DNA of 64,000 bases, taken from assembly GCA_963718755.1 (NCBI GenBank), contig OY970376.1:2046001-2110000 (forward strand), given 5' to 3'. Positions 57,600-64,000 of the stretch are shown piece by piece. This stretch comes from VRUE01 sp963718755. Its GTDB lineage: Bacteria; Actinomycetota; Thermoleophilia; Solirubrobacterales; 70-9. The position numbers and the translations under genes are program-made. How positions within the stretch are numbered: the first letter of the stretch is position 1; every line of letters starts with the position of its first letter. The notes under the pieces were generated by a model. The model was not told the DNA's origin and ran no database searches. It worked only from the letters and a program-made list of their open reading frames with translations.

Positions 57600-57713
57600 A
57601 AGAGGGCGGGGTGCTGCTCCCCGCGGCTTGTACTTTTTCCGCGGAACGGCTTGCGGACGACCTCCCATGTGTCTTCGGAAAAAGTTGAGCGGGGAGTAGC
57701 ACCCCGCCCTCTT
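57600..57713 (+). repeat. Hairpin element of the CTTGTACTTTTT family, copy 3
   Basis: Outer arms 57600-57624 and 57689-57713 pair over 25 positions with a single mismatch that is a G-U pair in plus-strand RNA. The outer arms (AAGAGGGCGGGGTGCT...) differ completely from copies 1 and 2, but CTTGTACTTTTT and GGAAAAAGTTGAG are shared. The right arm overlaps the MarP-like gene's stop codon. It lies between two reverse-strand genes, opposite to their direction of transcription. Confidence 0.88.
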
Positions 57714-58863
57714 ACCCCGTACAGGGACCGGTGTCTACCTCAGAGGATGCCGCTTCGACAAGCGCCTCCCGAACGATCTCGTTGGGGATCGCAAAGCCCC
57801 CCGGTGGGCCCGACGTGGTGGCGGCGAAGACCGTGGCCATCACCCTGCCGCCCGGGTCGACCAGGGGGCCGCCCGAGTTGCCGCTGCGGACGTGGCCGCG
57901 AAGTGAGGCGATCTGGCGTTGGATCGGCCCGTTGCCATAGGCGTCCTCGCTGATCACCGTGCTGACCTCCCCCATGCGCGCGGCCGAAACGGCGTAGGGG
58001 CCGTTTTCCGGGTAGCCGAGGACAGCGCCCGCGGTTCCCCGCTGCGGGTCGGGGGCGATCGGCAGGGGCGGAATCGGCGCCCCGATCCGCAACACGGCGA
58101 GGTCGTTGGCGGGGTCGTAGCGAACCGGCACTGCCTCGAGCGCGGCGCCGTCGATCGTGTTGACCGTCGTGTCGTCCTCGCCGGCGATGACGTGGGCGTT
58201 GGTGACCACCAACCCCGGCGCGGCGACCCAGCCCGAGCCCTCGACGCCAAGTCCGCAGGCGGTGCCCAGCACGCGCACGACCGAGCGGCTCGCCCGGCGC
58301 ACGTCCGGATCGGAGGCGGCCGCCGGGTCCGGCGGGGCGACGGGGGTGGTCGGGCCGGTGATCGAGGGGGCGGGGTCGATCCTGTTGAGCGCGTTCAGAA
58401 CCGGCCCTGACGGCGGCAGCACGTCGTTCAGCTGGCGCAGGATCAGCGAGCGCTGCACATCGCCGCGCAGCTGCGCAGTGCCGGGAGCGTGCAACGCGAC
58501 GGCGCCGAAGACCCAGACCAGCCCGAGGGCGACCACCGCGATCAGCGCCGCGCCGCCGGCTCCATCGGCCAGGCGCAGGGTGCTGCCGCGGACCAGGCGC
58601 TCGCGCAGGCCCAGCGCCAGGCTCTCCAGCGTCAGAGCGACCAGGGCTCCCGCCAGCAGGGCCCCAAGCGCTGCGAACAGGGGCGCGTAGGGGGAGCTCG
58701 AGCCTTCGCTCAGCAAGAGCGGCGCGATCCGGCTGCCCGTCACGGCCCCGGCGGCGAACCCGCAGAGGGTGAGCAGGCCGACGATCAAGCCCTGCCGGTA
58801 GCCCCACATGGCGAAGGCGATGGTGAAGGCGACGATCGCCCAGTCGAGAACAGTCACCGGCAA
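57712..58863 (-). CDS. MarP-like membrane serine protease (CvpA + trypsin-like)
   Basis: A 383-aa protein with four N-terminal membrane spans (CvpA-like, MWGYRQGLIVGLLTLCGFAA) and a trypsin-like protease domain (about 190-370). The catalytic triad is visible: His in VVTNAHVIAGE, Asp in PANDLAVLRIG, Ser in RSGNSGGPLVDP; the start of the domain has a cysteine pair (TACGLGVEGSGW). This is the build of mycobacterial MarP, which protects against acid and oxidative stress in the periplasm. TTG 58863 or GTG 58857 could be the start. It is divergent from the HxlR gene. Confidence 0.87.
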   Translation of the reverse strand: MPVTVLDWAIVAFTIAFAMWGYRQGLIVGLLTLCGFAAGAVTGSRIAPLLLSEGSSSPYAPLFAALGALLAGALVALTLESLALGLRERLVRGSTLRLADGAGGAALIAVVALGLVWVFGAVALHAPGTAQLRGDVQRSLILRQLNDVLPPSGPVLNALNRIDPAPSITGPTTPVAPPDPAAASDPDVRRASRSVVRVLGTACGLGVEGSGWVAAPGLVVTNAHVIAGEDDTTVNTIDGAALEAVPVRYDPANDLAVLRIGAPIPPLPIAPDPQRGTAGAVLGYPENGPYAVSAARMGEVSTVISEDAYGNGPIQRQIASLRGHVRSGNSGGPLVDPGGRVMATVFAATTSGPPGGFAIPNEIVREALVEAASSEVDTGPCTG

Positions 58864-58897
58864 ATAGAAGCAGGCCGGCGCCCCCCCAGGCCCATCA

Positions 58898-58912
58898 CTT
58901 ACGTTCAGTAAG
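58898..58912 (+). promoter_or_regulatory. Candidate HxlR operator CTTAC-GTTCA-GTAAG
   Basis: A perfect 5+5 inverted repeat with a five-base centre lies 10 bases before the HxlR gene start and within the divergent spacer to the MarP-like gene. HxlR-family regulators commonly bind such sites near their own start. Confidence 0.55.
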
Positions 58913-58921
58913 CTGCGATCA

Positions 58922-59257
58922 GTGGAGGCCGTATCTGCCCAGGATCAGCACTCCGGCGTCTGCCCGCATTTCCACGCTGCGATCGAGTTGATCGGCAAGA
59001 GGTGGACGGGGGCGATTGTCTTCGCCCTGACCGAGGGACCACTGCGCTTCGGTGAGCTGACGAAGGCGGTCCCCGGGCTCTCCGACCGCCTGCTCTCGCA
59101 GCGCCTGCGCGAGCTCGAGCAGGAGGGTCTGGTCGAGCGTGAGGTCGAAGCCGGCTCACCGGTCCGGGTTACCTACTCGCTGACCGAGGCCGGGGCCGAT
59201 CTGCGCCCAGCGATCGTCGAGCTCAAAGAGTGGGCTTGTCGCTGGCGCTCCGGGTAG
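58922..59257 (+). CDS. HxlR-family winged-helix transcriptional regulator
   Basis: A 111-aa HxlR regulator: CPHFHAAIELIGKRWTGAIV (with the conserved Cys used as redox sensor in some members), LRFGELTKAVPGLSDRLLSQ as recognition region and RELEQEGLVERE. These dimeric factors respond to oxidants, electrophiles or quinones and often regulate a neighbouring gene. Here the only divergent neighbour is the MarP-like protease. The GTG start at 58922 follows the CTTAC/GTAAG palindrome. xseA starts 12 bases after its stop. Confidence 0.88.
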   Translation: MEAVSAQDQHSGVCPHFHAAIELIGKRWTGAIVFALTEGPLRFGELTKAVPGLSDRLLSQRLRELEQEGLVEREVEAGSPVRVTYSLTEAGADLRPAIVELKEWACRWRSG

Positions 59258-59268
59258 CCTCAGCCGCT

Positions 59269-60573
59269 GTGGAAGAGCTACCCGGTCCTTTCCCAGTCGG
59301 GCGCTACGCCCGCAAGCTGCAGGAGGAGCTGCGTCGCCGGGCGCGGGTGAGGCTGGTTGGCGAGGTGACCGGCGTCTCGCGCAGCAAGGTCCAGGCCTAC
59401 TTCGAGCTGCGCGATCCGGAGGGCGCCGTTCCCTGCGCAATCTGGCTCGACGACCTGGAGAAGGCCGGTCTGCCCGAGGGCGGTTTGCGCGACGGCGCCG
59501 AAGTCGTGATCGGGGGCGGCCCCGATTACTACCCCGGCGGCGGTCAGGCTTCGCCCAGCTTTGCTTTCAGGGCAACCCAGGTGCGCCTCGCCGGCGAGGG
59601 AGACCTGCTCGCCCGGCTCGAGGCGCTGCGCAAGCAGCTTCGTGCTGAGGGCCTCTTCGAGCTGCAGAAGCAGCTCTCCCGGCCGCGGCTGCCGAAGACG
59701 ATCGGCGTGGTGACGGCGGAGAGCGGTGCCGCGCGAAGAGACCTGCTGGCCGGGCTGCAGCGGCGGGGCTGGGCCGGGACCGTCGTCTGGGCGTTTGCGC
59801 CGGTGCAGGATCGCCGCGCGGCACCGGCGATTACGGCGGCGATCCAAGAGCTGGCGGCGACCCCTGCCGTCGAGGCGATCGTCGTCGCCCGCGGCGGCGG
59901 CAGCCTCGCCGACCTCTGGGCCTTCTGCGACGAGACCCTCTGTCGCACCGTGGCGCTGCTGCGCGTCCCCGTCGTGAGCGCCGTTGGCCACGAGCGCGAT
60001 TCGACCCTGATCGACGATGTCGCCGCGGTTGCCTGCTCGACCCCGACCCACGCTGCCGAGGCGGCTGTGCCGCTCGACTGCAACGTCGCCCGCGGCGCCC
60101 TCGTTCGCAGCGCCGGCGCCCTGCGGCGCGCCGGCGAGGGTGCGGTGGGGACCCGCAGCCGCCACCTCGTGGCGCTTGCCCGCGGGCCGGCGCGGGCGTT
60201 GCGGCGGGAGCGGATAGCGCTCAACCAGAAGACGCGGGAGATCCGCGCCTCCTCCGAGCGCGGGCTGGCCGAGCGCCGTGCCTTCCAGCGCCGCCTCGCC
60301 CTCATCGTCCTTGCCCGCGCCGCCCGCCGGGCCGCGGGGGCGGAAACGAACAGCCGGCGCGAGGGGCTGCGCCGCGCCGAGGTCGCGTTCCGTGCCCACG
60401 AACCCGCTCGCACCCTGGAACGCGGCTACGCGCTCGCGGAGGATGGCGAGGGGGAGCCGGTCACGAGCGCCGCCGGCGCGCTCGCTGCCGGGCGCGTCAA
60501 ACTGCGCTTTGCCGACGGCCGCGTCGGCGCCCAGATCGACGAGCATGGAGAAAGCGATGAGCGAGACGCCTGA
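59269..60573 (+). CDS. xseA: Exodeoxyribonuclease VII large subunit
   Basis: XseA forms, with XseB, the single-strand-specific exonuclease VII. Residues 1-100 are the OB-fold (FPVGRYARKLQEELRRRARV, RLVGEVTGVSRSKVQAYFEL). The catalytic domain follows with LPKTIGVVTAESGAARRDLL, AIVVARGGGSLADLWAF and SAVGHERDSTLIDDVAA, and the last part is helical. The 434-aa length is normal. GTG 59269 is chosen over starts inside the HxlR gene because it gives a standard N-terminus. It overlaps xseB. Confidence 0.95.
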   Translation: MEELPGPFPVGRYARKLQEELRRRARVRLVGEVTGVSRSKVQAYFELRDPEGAVPCAIWLDDLEKAGLPEGGLRDGAEVVIGGGPDYYPGGGQASPSFAFRATQVRLAGEGDLLARLEALRKQLRAEGLFELQKQLSRPRLPKTIGVVTAESGAARRDLLAGLQRRGWAGTVVWAFAPVQDRRAAPAITAAIQELAATPAVEAIVVARGGGSLADLWAFCDETLCRTVALLRVPVVSAVGHERDSTLIDDVAAVACSTPTHAAEAAVPLDCNVARGALVRSAGALRRAGEGAVGTRSRHLVALARGPARALRRERIALNQKTREIRASSERGLAERRAFQRRLALIVLARAARRAAGAETNSRREGLRRAEVAFRAHEPARTLERGYALAEDGEGEPVTSAAGALAAGRVKLRFADGRVGAQIDEHGESDERDA

Positions 60574-60787
60574 GTCCTACGAGGCCGCCGTGGAGCGGCT
60601 GGAGCAGATCATCGATCGGCTCGATTCCGGCCAGGCCGGCTTGCGCGAAACGCTCGAGCTGTGCCGCGAGGGCCGCGAGCTCGTCACCTACTGTTCTAGC
60701 GAGCTGGACGTGGTCAGCGAGGGACTCGAAGAGCTGCGTCTCGACGAGCTGGCGGCGAAACTGGAGACGACCCCGAGCGAGAGCTAG
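60557..60787 (+). CDS. xseB: Exodeoxyribonuclease VII small subunit
   Basis: XseB is the small helical subunit that binds the XseA tail. The 76-aa sequence has the usual signature SYEAAVERLEQIIDRLDSGQ and LRETLELCREGRELV. ATG 60557 is preferred to ATG 60545 because GGAGAA lies just before it and the resulting MSETPESYEAAVERL is normal; it overlaps the xseA end by 17 bases, giving translational coupling. Confidence 0.92.
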   Translation: MSETPESYEAAVERLEQIIDRLDSGQAGLRETLELCREGRELVTYCSSELDVVSEGLEELRLDELAAKLETTPSES

Positions 60788-60801
60788 CGAAAGGATCCAC
60801 C

Positions 60802-61203
60802 TTGAACGCAACGACGCCCCTCATCACCGGCACCGACTTCATCACCGTCGCAACCCAGGACTTCGATCGAGCGATCGGGTTCTACGGCGGCGTGCTGGGG
60901 CTGCCCGAGTCGAAGCGCTGGGGCAACATGCCCGGGGTCGAGTTCGAGACCGGCAACCTGACGATCGCGATCATGCAGTCGGACGCGTTCGGCCTTGAGT
61001 TCCGGCCCCACAACCATCCGATCGAGTTTCGCGTCGACGATGTTGCCGCCGCGCGGGGCGAGCTGGAATCACGGGGCGTTAAGTTCGAGGCCGACACGCT
61101 CGACTCGGGCGTCTGCCACCAGGCGTTCTTTTCTGATCCGGACGGCAACGCCCTGGCGATCCACCATCGCTACGCGCCAGCCGATGCTCCGGAGCCTTCC
61201 TAG
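60802..61203 (+). CDS. VOC-family (glyoxalase-like) protein
   Basis: A 133-aa single glyoxalase/bleomycin-resistance-type domain: TDFITVATQDFDRAIGFYGG, EFETGNLTIAIMQ, HNHPIEFRVDDVAAARGELE and HQAFFSDPDGNALAIHHRY. Metal ligands of a VOC dimer could be His and Glu in these strands. The reaction is unknown. The TTG start has AAAGGA nine bases upstream. It lies in the same direction as xseAB, 15 bases downstream. Confidence 0.82.
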   Translation: MNATTPLITGTDFITVATQDFDRAIGFYGGVLGLPESKRWGNMPGVEFETGNLTIAIMQSDAFGLEFRPHNHPIEFRVDDVAAARGELESRGVKFEADTLDSGVCHQAFFSDPDGNALAIHHRYAPADAPEPS

Positions 61204-61214
61204 GGCCCAATCGG

Positions 61215-61685
61215 ATGGGTGAGGATAGGTTCGGGGTGCGCCGGGCGACGCCGGGCGACGCCGCAGAGGTGGCGCGCCTCCTGCATGACTTCAACACCGA
61301 GTTCGACGAACCGACGCCGACCGTCGAGGTTCTGACCGAGCGGGTGCAGGAGCTGATTGCCGGCGGCGTGATCGTCGTGCTGCTCGCCGGCGACGGCCCC
61401 GACGGCCTCGCCCAGTTCCGCTTCCTGCGCTCGCTCTGGAGTGAGGGCCTCGACCTCTACCTGGAGGAGCTCTACGTGGTGCCCGACCAGCGCGGCAAGG
61501 GGATCGGCCGTGCCCTGCTCGAGGCGACGATGGCGACCGGCCGGCAGGCTGGCGCCACCCACATCGATCTCAACACCGGCGAGACCGACACGGCGGCCCG
61601 GGCGCTATATGAGAGCGCCGCCTTCACCAACCGCGAAGGCGGAGAGGACGGTCCTCCCATGCTCTATTACGAGCGGGATCTCTAG
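61215..61685 (+). CDS. GNAT-family N-acetyltransferase
   Basis: A 156-aa GNAT enzyme: FGVRRATPGDAAEVARLLHD, the acetyl-CoA binding loop VVPDQRGKGIGRALLEATMA (RxxGxG type) and LNTGETDTAARALYESAAF at the C-terminus. The acceptor is not known. A short tandem duplication (CGGGCGACGC twice, around 61241-61262) lies near the N-terminus. It ends tail-to-tail with the helicase gene and shares CTAG with it. Confidence 0.85.
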   Translation: MGEDRFGVRRATPGDAAEVARLLHDFNTEFDEPTPTVEVLTERVQELIAGGVIVVLLAGDGPDGLAQFRFLRSLWSEGLDLYLEELYVVPDQRGKGIGRALLEATMATGRQAGATHIDLNTGETDTAARALYESAAFTNREGGEDGPPMLYYERDL

Positions 61686-64000
61686 CCGGCCTCGGCAGGG
61701 CCTTGGCAGAGTCGGCCCAGCGCCGGGCAGCCGCGGCAGAGGTCCCAGCTGCGCTGCTCCGGCGGCGCCACGGGGAACTGGCCGGCGGCGATCCGGCCGA
61801 TCGTCGTTTCGAGCTCGGCGCGGCCGTGGACCATCGCCTCGCCGTCGAGCAGCTCGACCACGGGTTCGCCGGGGCGCTCGAGGAAGACGTAGGCGACCTC
61901 GACCTCGACCGCGTCGCGCGCCTCGGCAACCGCCAGGGCGTAGACCGATCGCTGCGTTGCGTACTTGGCGGCGCGCTCGGCCGGCGTCACGCCACCCAAG
62001 CGGTCGGTCTTGTAATCGATGACGAGCGGCGGCGCGCCATCACGCTCGACCAGCAGGTCGATCGAGCCGCGCAAGGTCGCACCAGAAACACCGAGCAGCA
62101 GTGGCACCTCTGCGCGAGCGGACGCATCGCCGGCCAGGACCCGCTCGCGCAACATCGCCGAGCCGAGCCAGGCGCGAACCGGGGCCAGCAGTTCCTCCTC
62201 GACCTGGTCGCCGGGCTCGAGGCCTGCGGTGGCTGCGTGGCGTGCGATCAGATCGGGGGCCGGCTCACGCCACTCGTTTGCCTGGCTCCACTCGAGGAGG
62301 GAGTGGACGGCGGCACCTCGGGTTGCCGCTTCGTCTCTGGAACCCGCCGAACCTTCGTCGCCTGCGTTCGTCCTTTGTGGGGCTATGGGGGACAAAGGAC
62401 GAACGCGCGTGCCTAGGTCGAGGACCCGCTCCATGTAGAAGCGGTAGGCGCATTCGTCGTAGGCGGCCAGCGCGGTGTAGGAGAGCGGGCGGTTGGGAAC
62501 CGTCGGTGGGCGGCCCTCTGGCAACGGCGCCTGCCCCGTGCTCGCTGCCGGCGAGGAGCGGGGCTCGCGCCGTATCGCCGTCAGCTCTGCCGCGCGTTGC
62601 GGGGACGGGGCGTTGAGCCGTACACCGATCTGCGAGGGCTCGAAGCCAGCCGTCAGACCCTCGCGGGGCTGCGGAGCCGGGATCGCGATCGCCGAGTCCT
62701 GCTCGCGGTCGACCTCGAAGCCGTCGAGGATACGCTCGATCACCGCGGTTCCCGGTTGCACGCCGCGCCCTGACTTCGGCATCGCCACTCCGCTGAGGAT
62801 CAGCCGCTCGCGCGCCCGGGTCGCGGCCACATGGAAGAGACGCAGCTCCTCGGCCGCTTCCCGTTGCTGGGCCTCGGCGCAGAGCGCCTCGTGGGCATAG
62901 AGGTTGATCGAGGCGGCACCGAGGCGGCGCAGCTGCATTCCCACCCGTGGTTCCTCACCCTCGTGTCCGAGCATCAGCGGCGGCAGGCGGGCGCCGGCCA
63001 GCAGCCGCCGCGAGAGGTGGGGGACGGCGACGACGCCGAACTCGAGGCCCTTGGCGCTGTGCACGGTCATGATCCGCACCCCGTCGTGCCCCTCGATCGC
63101 GCTTGCGGCTTCGGCCTCGGTGTCGGCATCTGCCCGCGAGGCGAGGAAGTCGAGCAGGCCCCGCAGGTCGCGTCCCTCGCGCGCCTCGAACTCACCCGCC
63201 AGCCGCATCAGCTTGCGCACGTTGGCGAAACGTGCCTCGCCCGCCGGGCGCATCAGCACCGCCAGGTCGTAGCCCGTCTCAGCGATTGCCGCCTCGATCA
63301 GGCCGGCGAGGGTGAGGCGCCCGGCACGTTCGCGCAGGCTGACGAGCGTCCGCGCGAAATCCCGCAGCAAGCCCAGCTCCGACTCGGGGATCTCCGCAAG
63401 CGGCCCAGGGTCGACCAAACTCTCATCGCGCGGTTCCTTATTCGCCCCGTGGGTGAATAAGGAACCACGGTCCGTGGCTTGGAGGCCCGCTGCCACCTCC
63501 AGCGCCGGCCAGACGTGGCGCCGCCGGCCCGCCGCGGCGCGCAGCAGCCAGAGCGTGTCGGGCGCCGCGGCGCAGGCGGGGGAGGCGAGGGCGCCGAAGA
63601 GGGCCTGGTCGTCGAGCGGGTTGGCGATCGTCGCCAGCAGGGCGCAGACGTCGGCGACCTGCTGCTGGGACCAGTAGCCGCGGCCGCCGATCGTGTAGGG
63701 GCGCAGGCCGGCGCGCTCCAGCGAGTCCTCGTAGGCGTCGAGGTGGGTGAAGGCGCGCAGCAGGACGACCATCTCGCCGCGCTCGACGCCGCTCTCGGCC
63801 AGCTCGCGCAATCGCTCGGCGACGAAGCGCGCCTCGGCCAGGTGGTTCGACGGCGTGTCGGCGTCGGTCGCCGGCGCCAGGTCGATTCCCTCCCCGTCCC
63901 AGCCGTCGCGGGCGGTGAGCAGCAGCTCGACCGCAGGGCCCTCGCCTGGTGGCTCGGGCAGCTGCGGGCGGCCGCCGACCCGCAGCGGATGGAAGGCGTC
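61682..64000 (-). CDS. UvrD-type helicase with C-terminal RecB-family nuclease, 3' part (5' end outside window)
   Basis: The frame is open to the window end; 772 C-terminal residues are visible. The helicase part has VVLLRAFTHLDAYEDSLERA, YWSQQQVADVCALLATIANP and VRIMTVHSAKGLEFGVVAVP, LFHVAATRARERLILSG. The last 250 residues are a PD-(D/E)XK nuclease with LRGSIDLLVERDG, LVIDYKTDRLG and four cysteines (YDECAYRFY; LCRGCPALGRLC) that should hold an iron-sulfur cluster as in AddB/AdnA-type nucleases. It would process double-strand breaks for recombination. Two palindromic inserts are in frame (62364-62406 and 63429-63469), the latter reading RGSLFTHGANKEPR. Confidence 0.9.
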   Translation of the reverse strand, partial: DAFHPLRVGGRPQLPEPPGEGPAVELLLTARDGWDGEGIDLAPATDADTPSNHLAEARFVAERLRELAESGVERGEMVVLLRAFTHLDAYEDSLERAGLRPYTIGGRGYWSQQQVADVCALLATIANPLDDQALFGALASPACAAAPDTLWLLRAAAGRRRHVWPALEVAAGLQATDRGSLFTHGANKEPRDESLVDPGPLAEIPESELGLLRDFARTLVSLRERAGRLTLAGLIEAAIAETGYDLAVLMRPAGEARFANVRKLMRLAGEFEAREGRDLRGLLDFLASRADADTEAEAASAIEGHDGVRIMTVHSAKGLEFGVVAVPHLSRRLLAGARLPPLMLGHEGEEPRVGMQLRRLGAASINLYAHEALCAEAQQREAAEELRLFHVAATRARERLILSGVAMPKSGRGVQPGTAVIERILDGFEVDREQDSAIAIPAPQPREGLTAGFEPSQIGVRLNAPSPQRAAELTAIRREPRSSPAASTGQAPLPEGRPPTVPNRPLSYTALAAYDECAYRFYMERVLDLGTRVRPLSPIAPQRTNAGDEGSAGSRDEAATRGAAVHSLLEWSQANEWREPAPDLIARHAATAGLEPGDQVEEELLAPVRAWLGSAMLRERVLAGDASARAEVPLLLGVSGATLRGSIDLLVERDGAPPLVIDYKTDRLGGVTPAERAAKYATQRSVYALAVAEARDAVEVEVAYVFLERPGEPVVELLDGEAMVHGRAELETTIGRIAAGQFPVAPPEQRSWDLCRGCPALGRLCQGPAEAG
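62364..62406 (-). repeat. In-frame palindrome inside the helicase-nuclease gene (second insert)
   Basis: 15-nt perfect arms (62364-62378 GCGTTCGTCCTTTGT; 62392-62406) enclose the loop GGGGCTATGGGGG. In the gene direction it reads VRPLSPIAPQRTN and sits just after the first iron-sulfur cysteine region (RVLDLGT). The loop resembles that of the intergenic hairpin at 35367-35406. Confidence 0.88.
63429..63469 (-). repeat. In-frame coding palindrome in the helicase-nuclease gene (RGSL...NKEPR family, copy 2)
   Basis: Arms 63429-63443 and 63455-63469 are complementary except one position; the inner 12 nt (GGTTCCTTATTC / GAATAAGGAACC) are perfect, with an 11-nt loop. In the gene direction it reads DRGSLFTHGANKEPRD, nearly identical in frame and sequence to the insert in ispD (4525-4569). 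Confidence 0.9.

Noticed and set aside
61241..61262. Short tandem repeat in the GNAT gene as a phase-variable tract
   Set aside because: There are only two 10-bp units, and a change in copy number would shift the frame of an ordinary enzyme; it looks like a chance duplication.

Overview
This 64 kb window comes from a very GC-rich bacterial chromosome. The best fit is a deep-branching actinobacterium of the Thermoleophilia / Solirubrobacterales type (inference). Supporting signs are the adjacent disA and carD genes, a SigH-type sigma factor that looks like the Bacillus protein, an F420-type LLM oxidoreductase, many GTG and TTG starts, PD40 (TolB-like) secreted beta-propellers, and a small secreted protein whose N-terminus (RRRPSPAMLVSVIALIVALG) is of a kind I associate with this lineage. 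There is one tRNA (Thr, TGT) and no rRNA, CRISPR array, insertion sequence or prophage. No stretch longer than about 220 bases lacks a gene.

Layout. 1-2.1 kb: tail of an aldo/keto reductase and a DHA2-type efflux pump. 2.3-13 kb: housekeeping block with disA, carD, ispD, a DUF389 membrane protein, a PHP phosphatase, ispF, an acyl-CoA synthetase, a coiled-coil protein, cysS, rlmB and sigH. 12.8-15.3 kb: a coupled reverse-strand pair (NAD(P)-binding reductase and PD40 protein). 15.4-19.5 kb: DNA-modification island with a Vsr-wHTH-wHTH-HNH fusion protein tail-to-tail with a C5 cytosine methyltransferase, a GNAT gene, and a PD-(D/E)XK protein whose stop codon lies inside tRNA-Thr. 19.5-29.5 kb: SHOCT membrane protein, a ring-cleavage dioxygenase plus maleylacetate-reductase pair, a PlsC-GpsA fusion, an ECF sigma factor and partner, rhomboid protease, BtuF-like protein and a CNNM/CBS protein. 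29.5-35.4 kb: fatty-acid oxidation genes (hydroxyacyl-CoA dehydrogenase, thiolase, two acyl-CoA dehydrogenases), an LLM oxidoreductase and an alkyltransferase-like protein. 35.4-42.8 kb: small unknowns, an MBL/cell-wall-binding operon, a third acyl-CoA dehydrogenase and a secreted M23 peptidase. 42.8-47.3 kb: lysA-hom-thrC-thrB. 47.4-64 kb: PD40 protein, cupin, gltB, FHA protein, a transpeptidase, a MarP-like protease, HxlR regulator, xseA-xseB and the 3' part of a UvrD-type helicase-nuclease.

The most unusual feature is the number of inverted repeats. At least fifteen clear hairpins are scattered through the window. Several lie in frame inside essential or large genes (ispD, cysS twice, the helicase-nuclease twice). 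Two of these inserts, in ispD and in the helicase, encode nearly the same peptide, RGSLxxHGxNKEPR, although the genes are unrelated. Another set of three long intergenic hairpins has different outer arms in each copy but a shared inner CTTGTACTTTTT ... AAAAAGTT core. In that set every arm mismatch is a possible G-U pair on the same strand. A third group has variable stems and an ATATGG-like loop.

Two genes, carD and an FHA-domain gene, have good ribosome-binding sites but only ATT or ATC where a start codon is expected. Two copies of the same palindromic operator (TTGACTGACCAGTCAA) sit before the thiolase and before the third acyl-CoA dehydrogenase, suggesting one TetR-type regulon encoded elsewhere.
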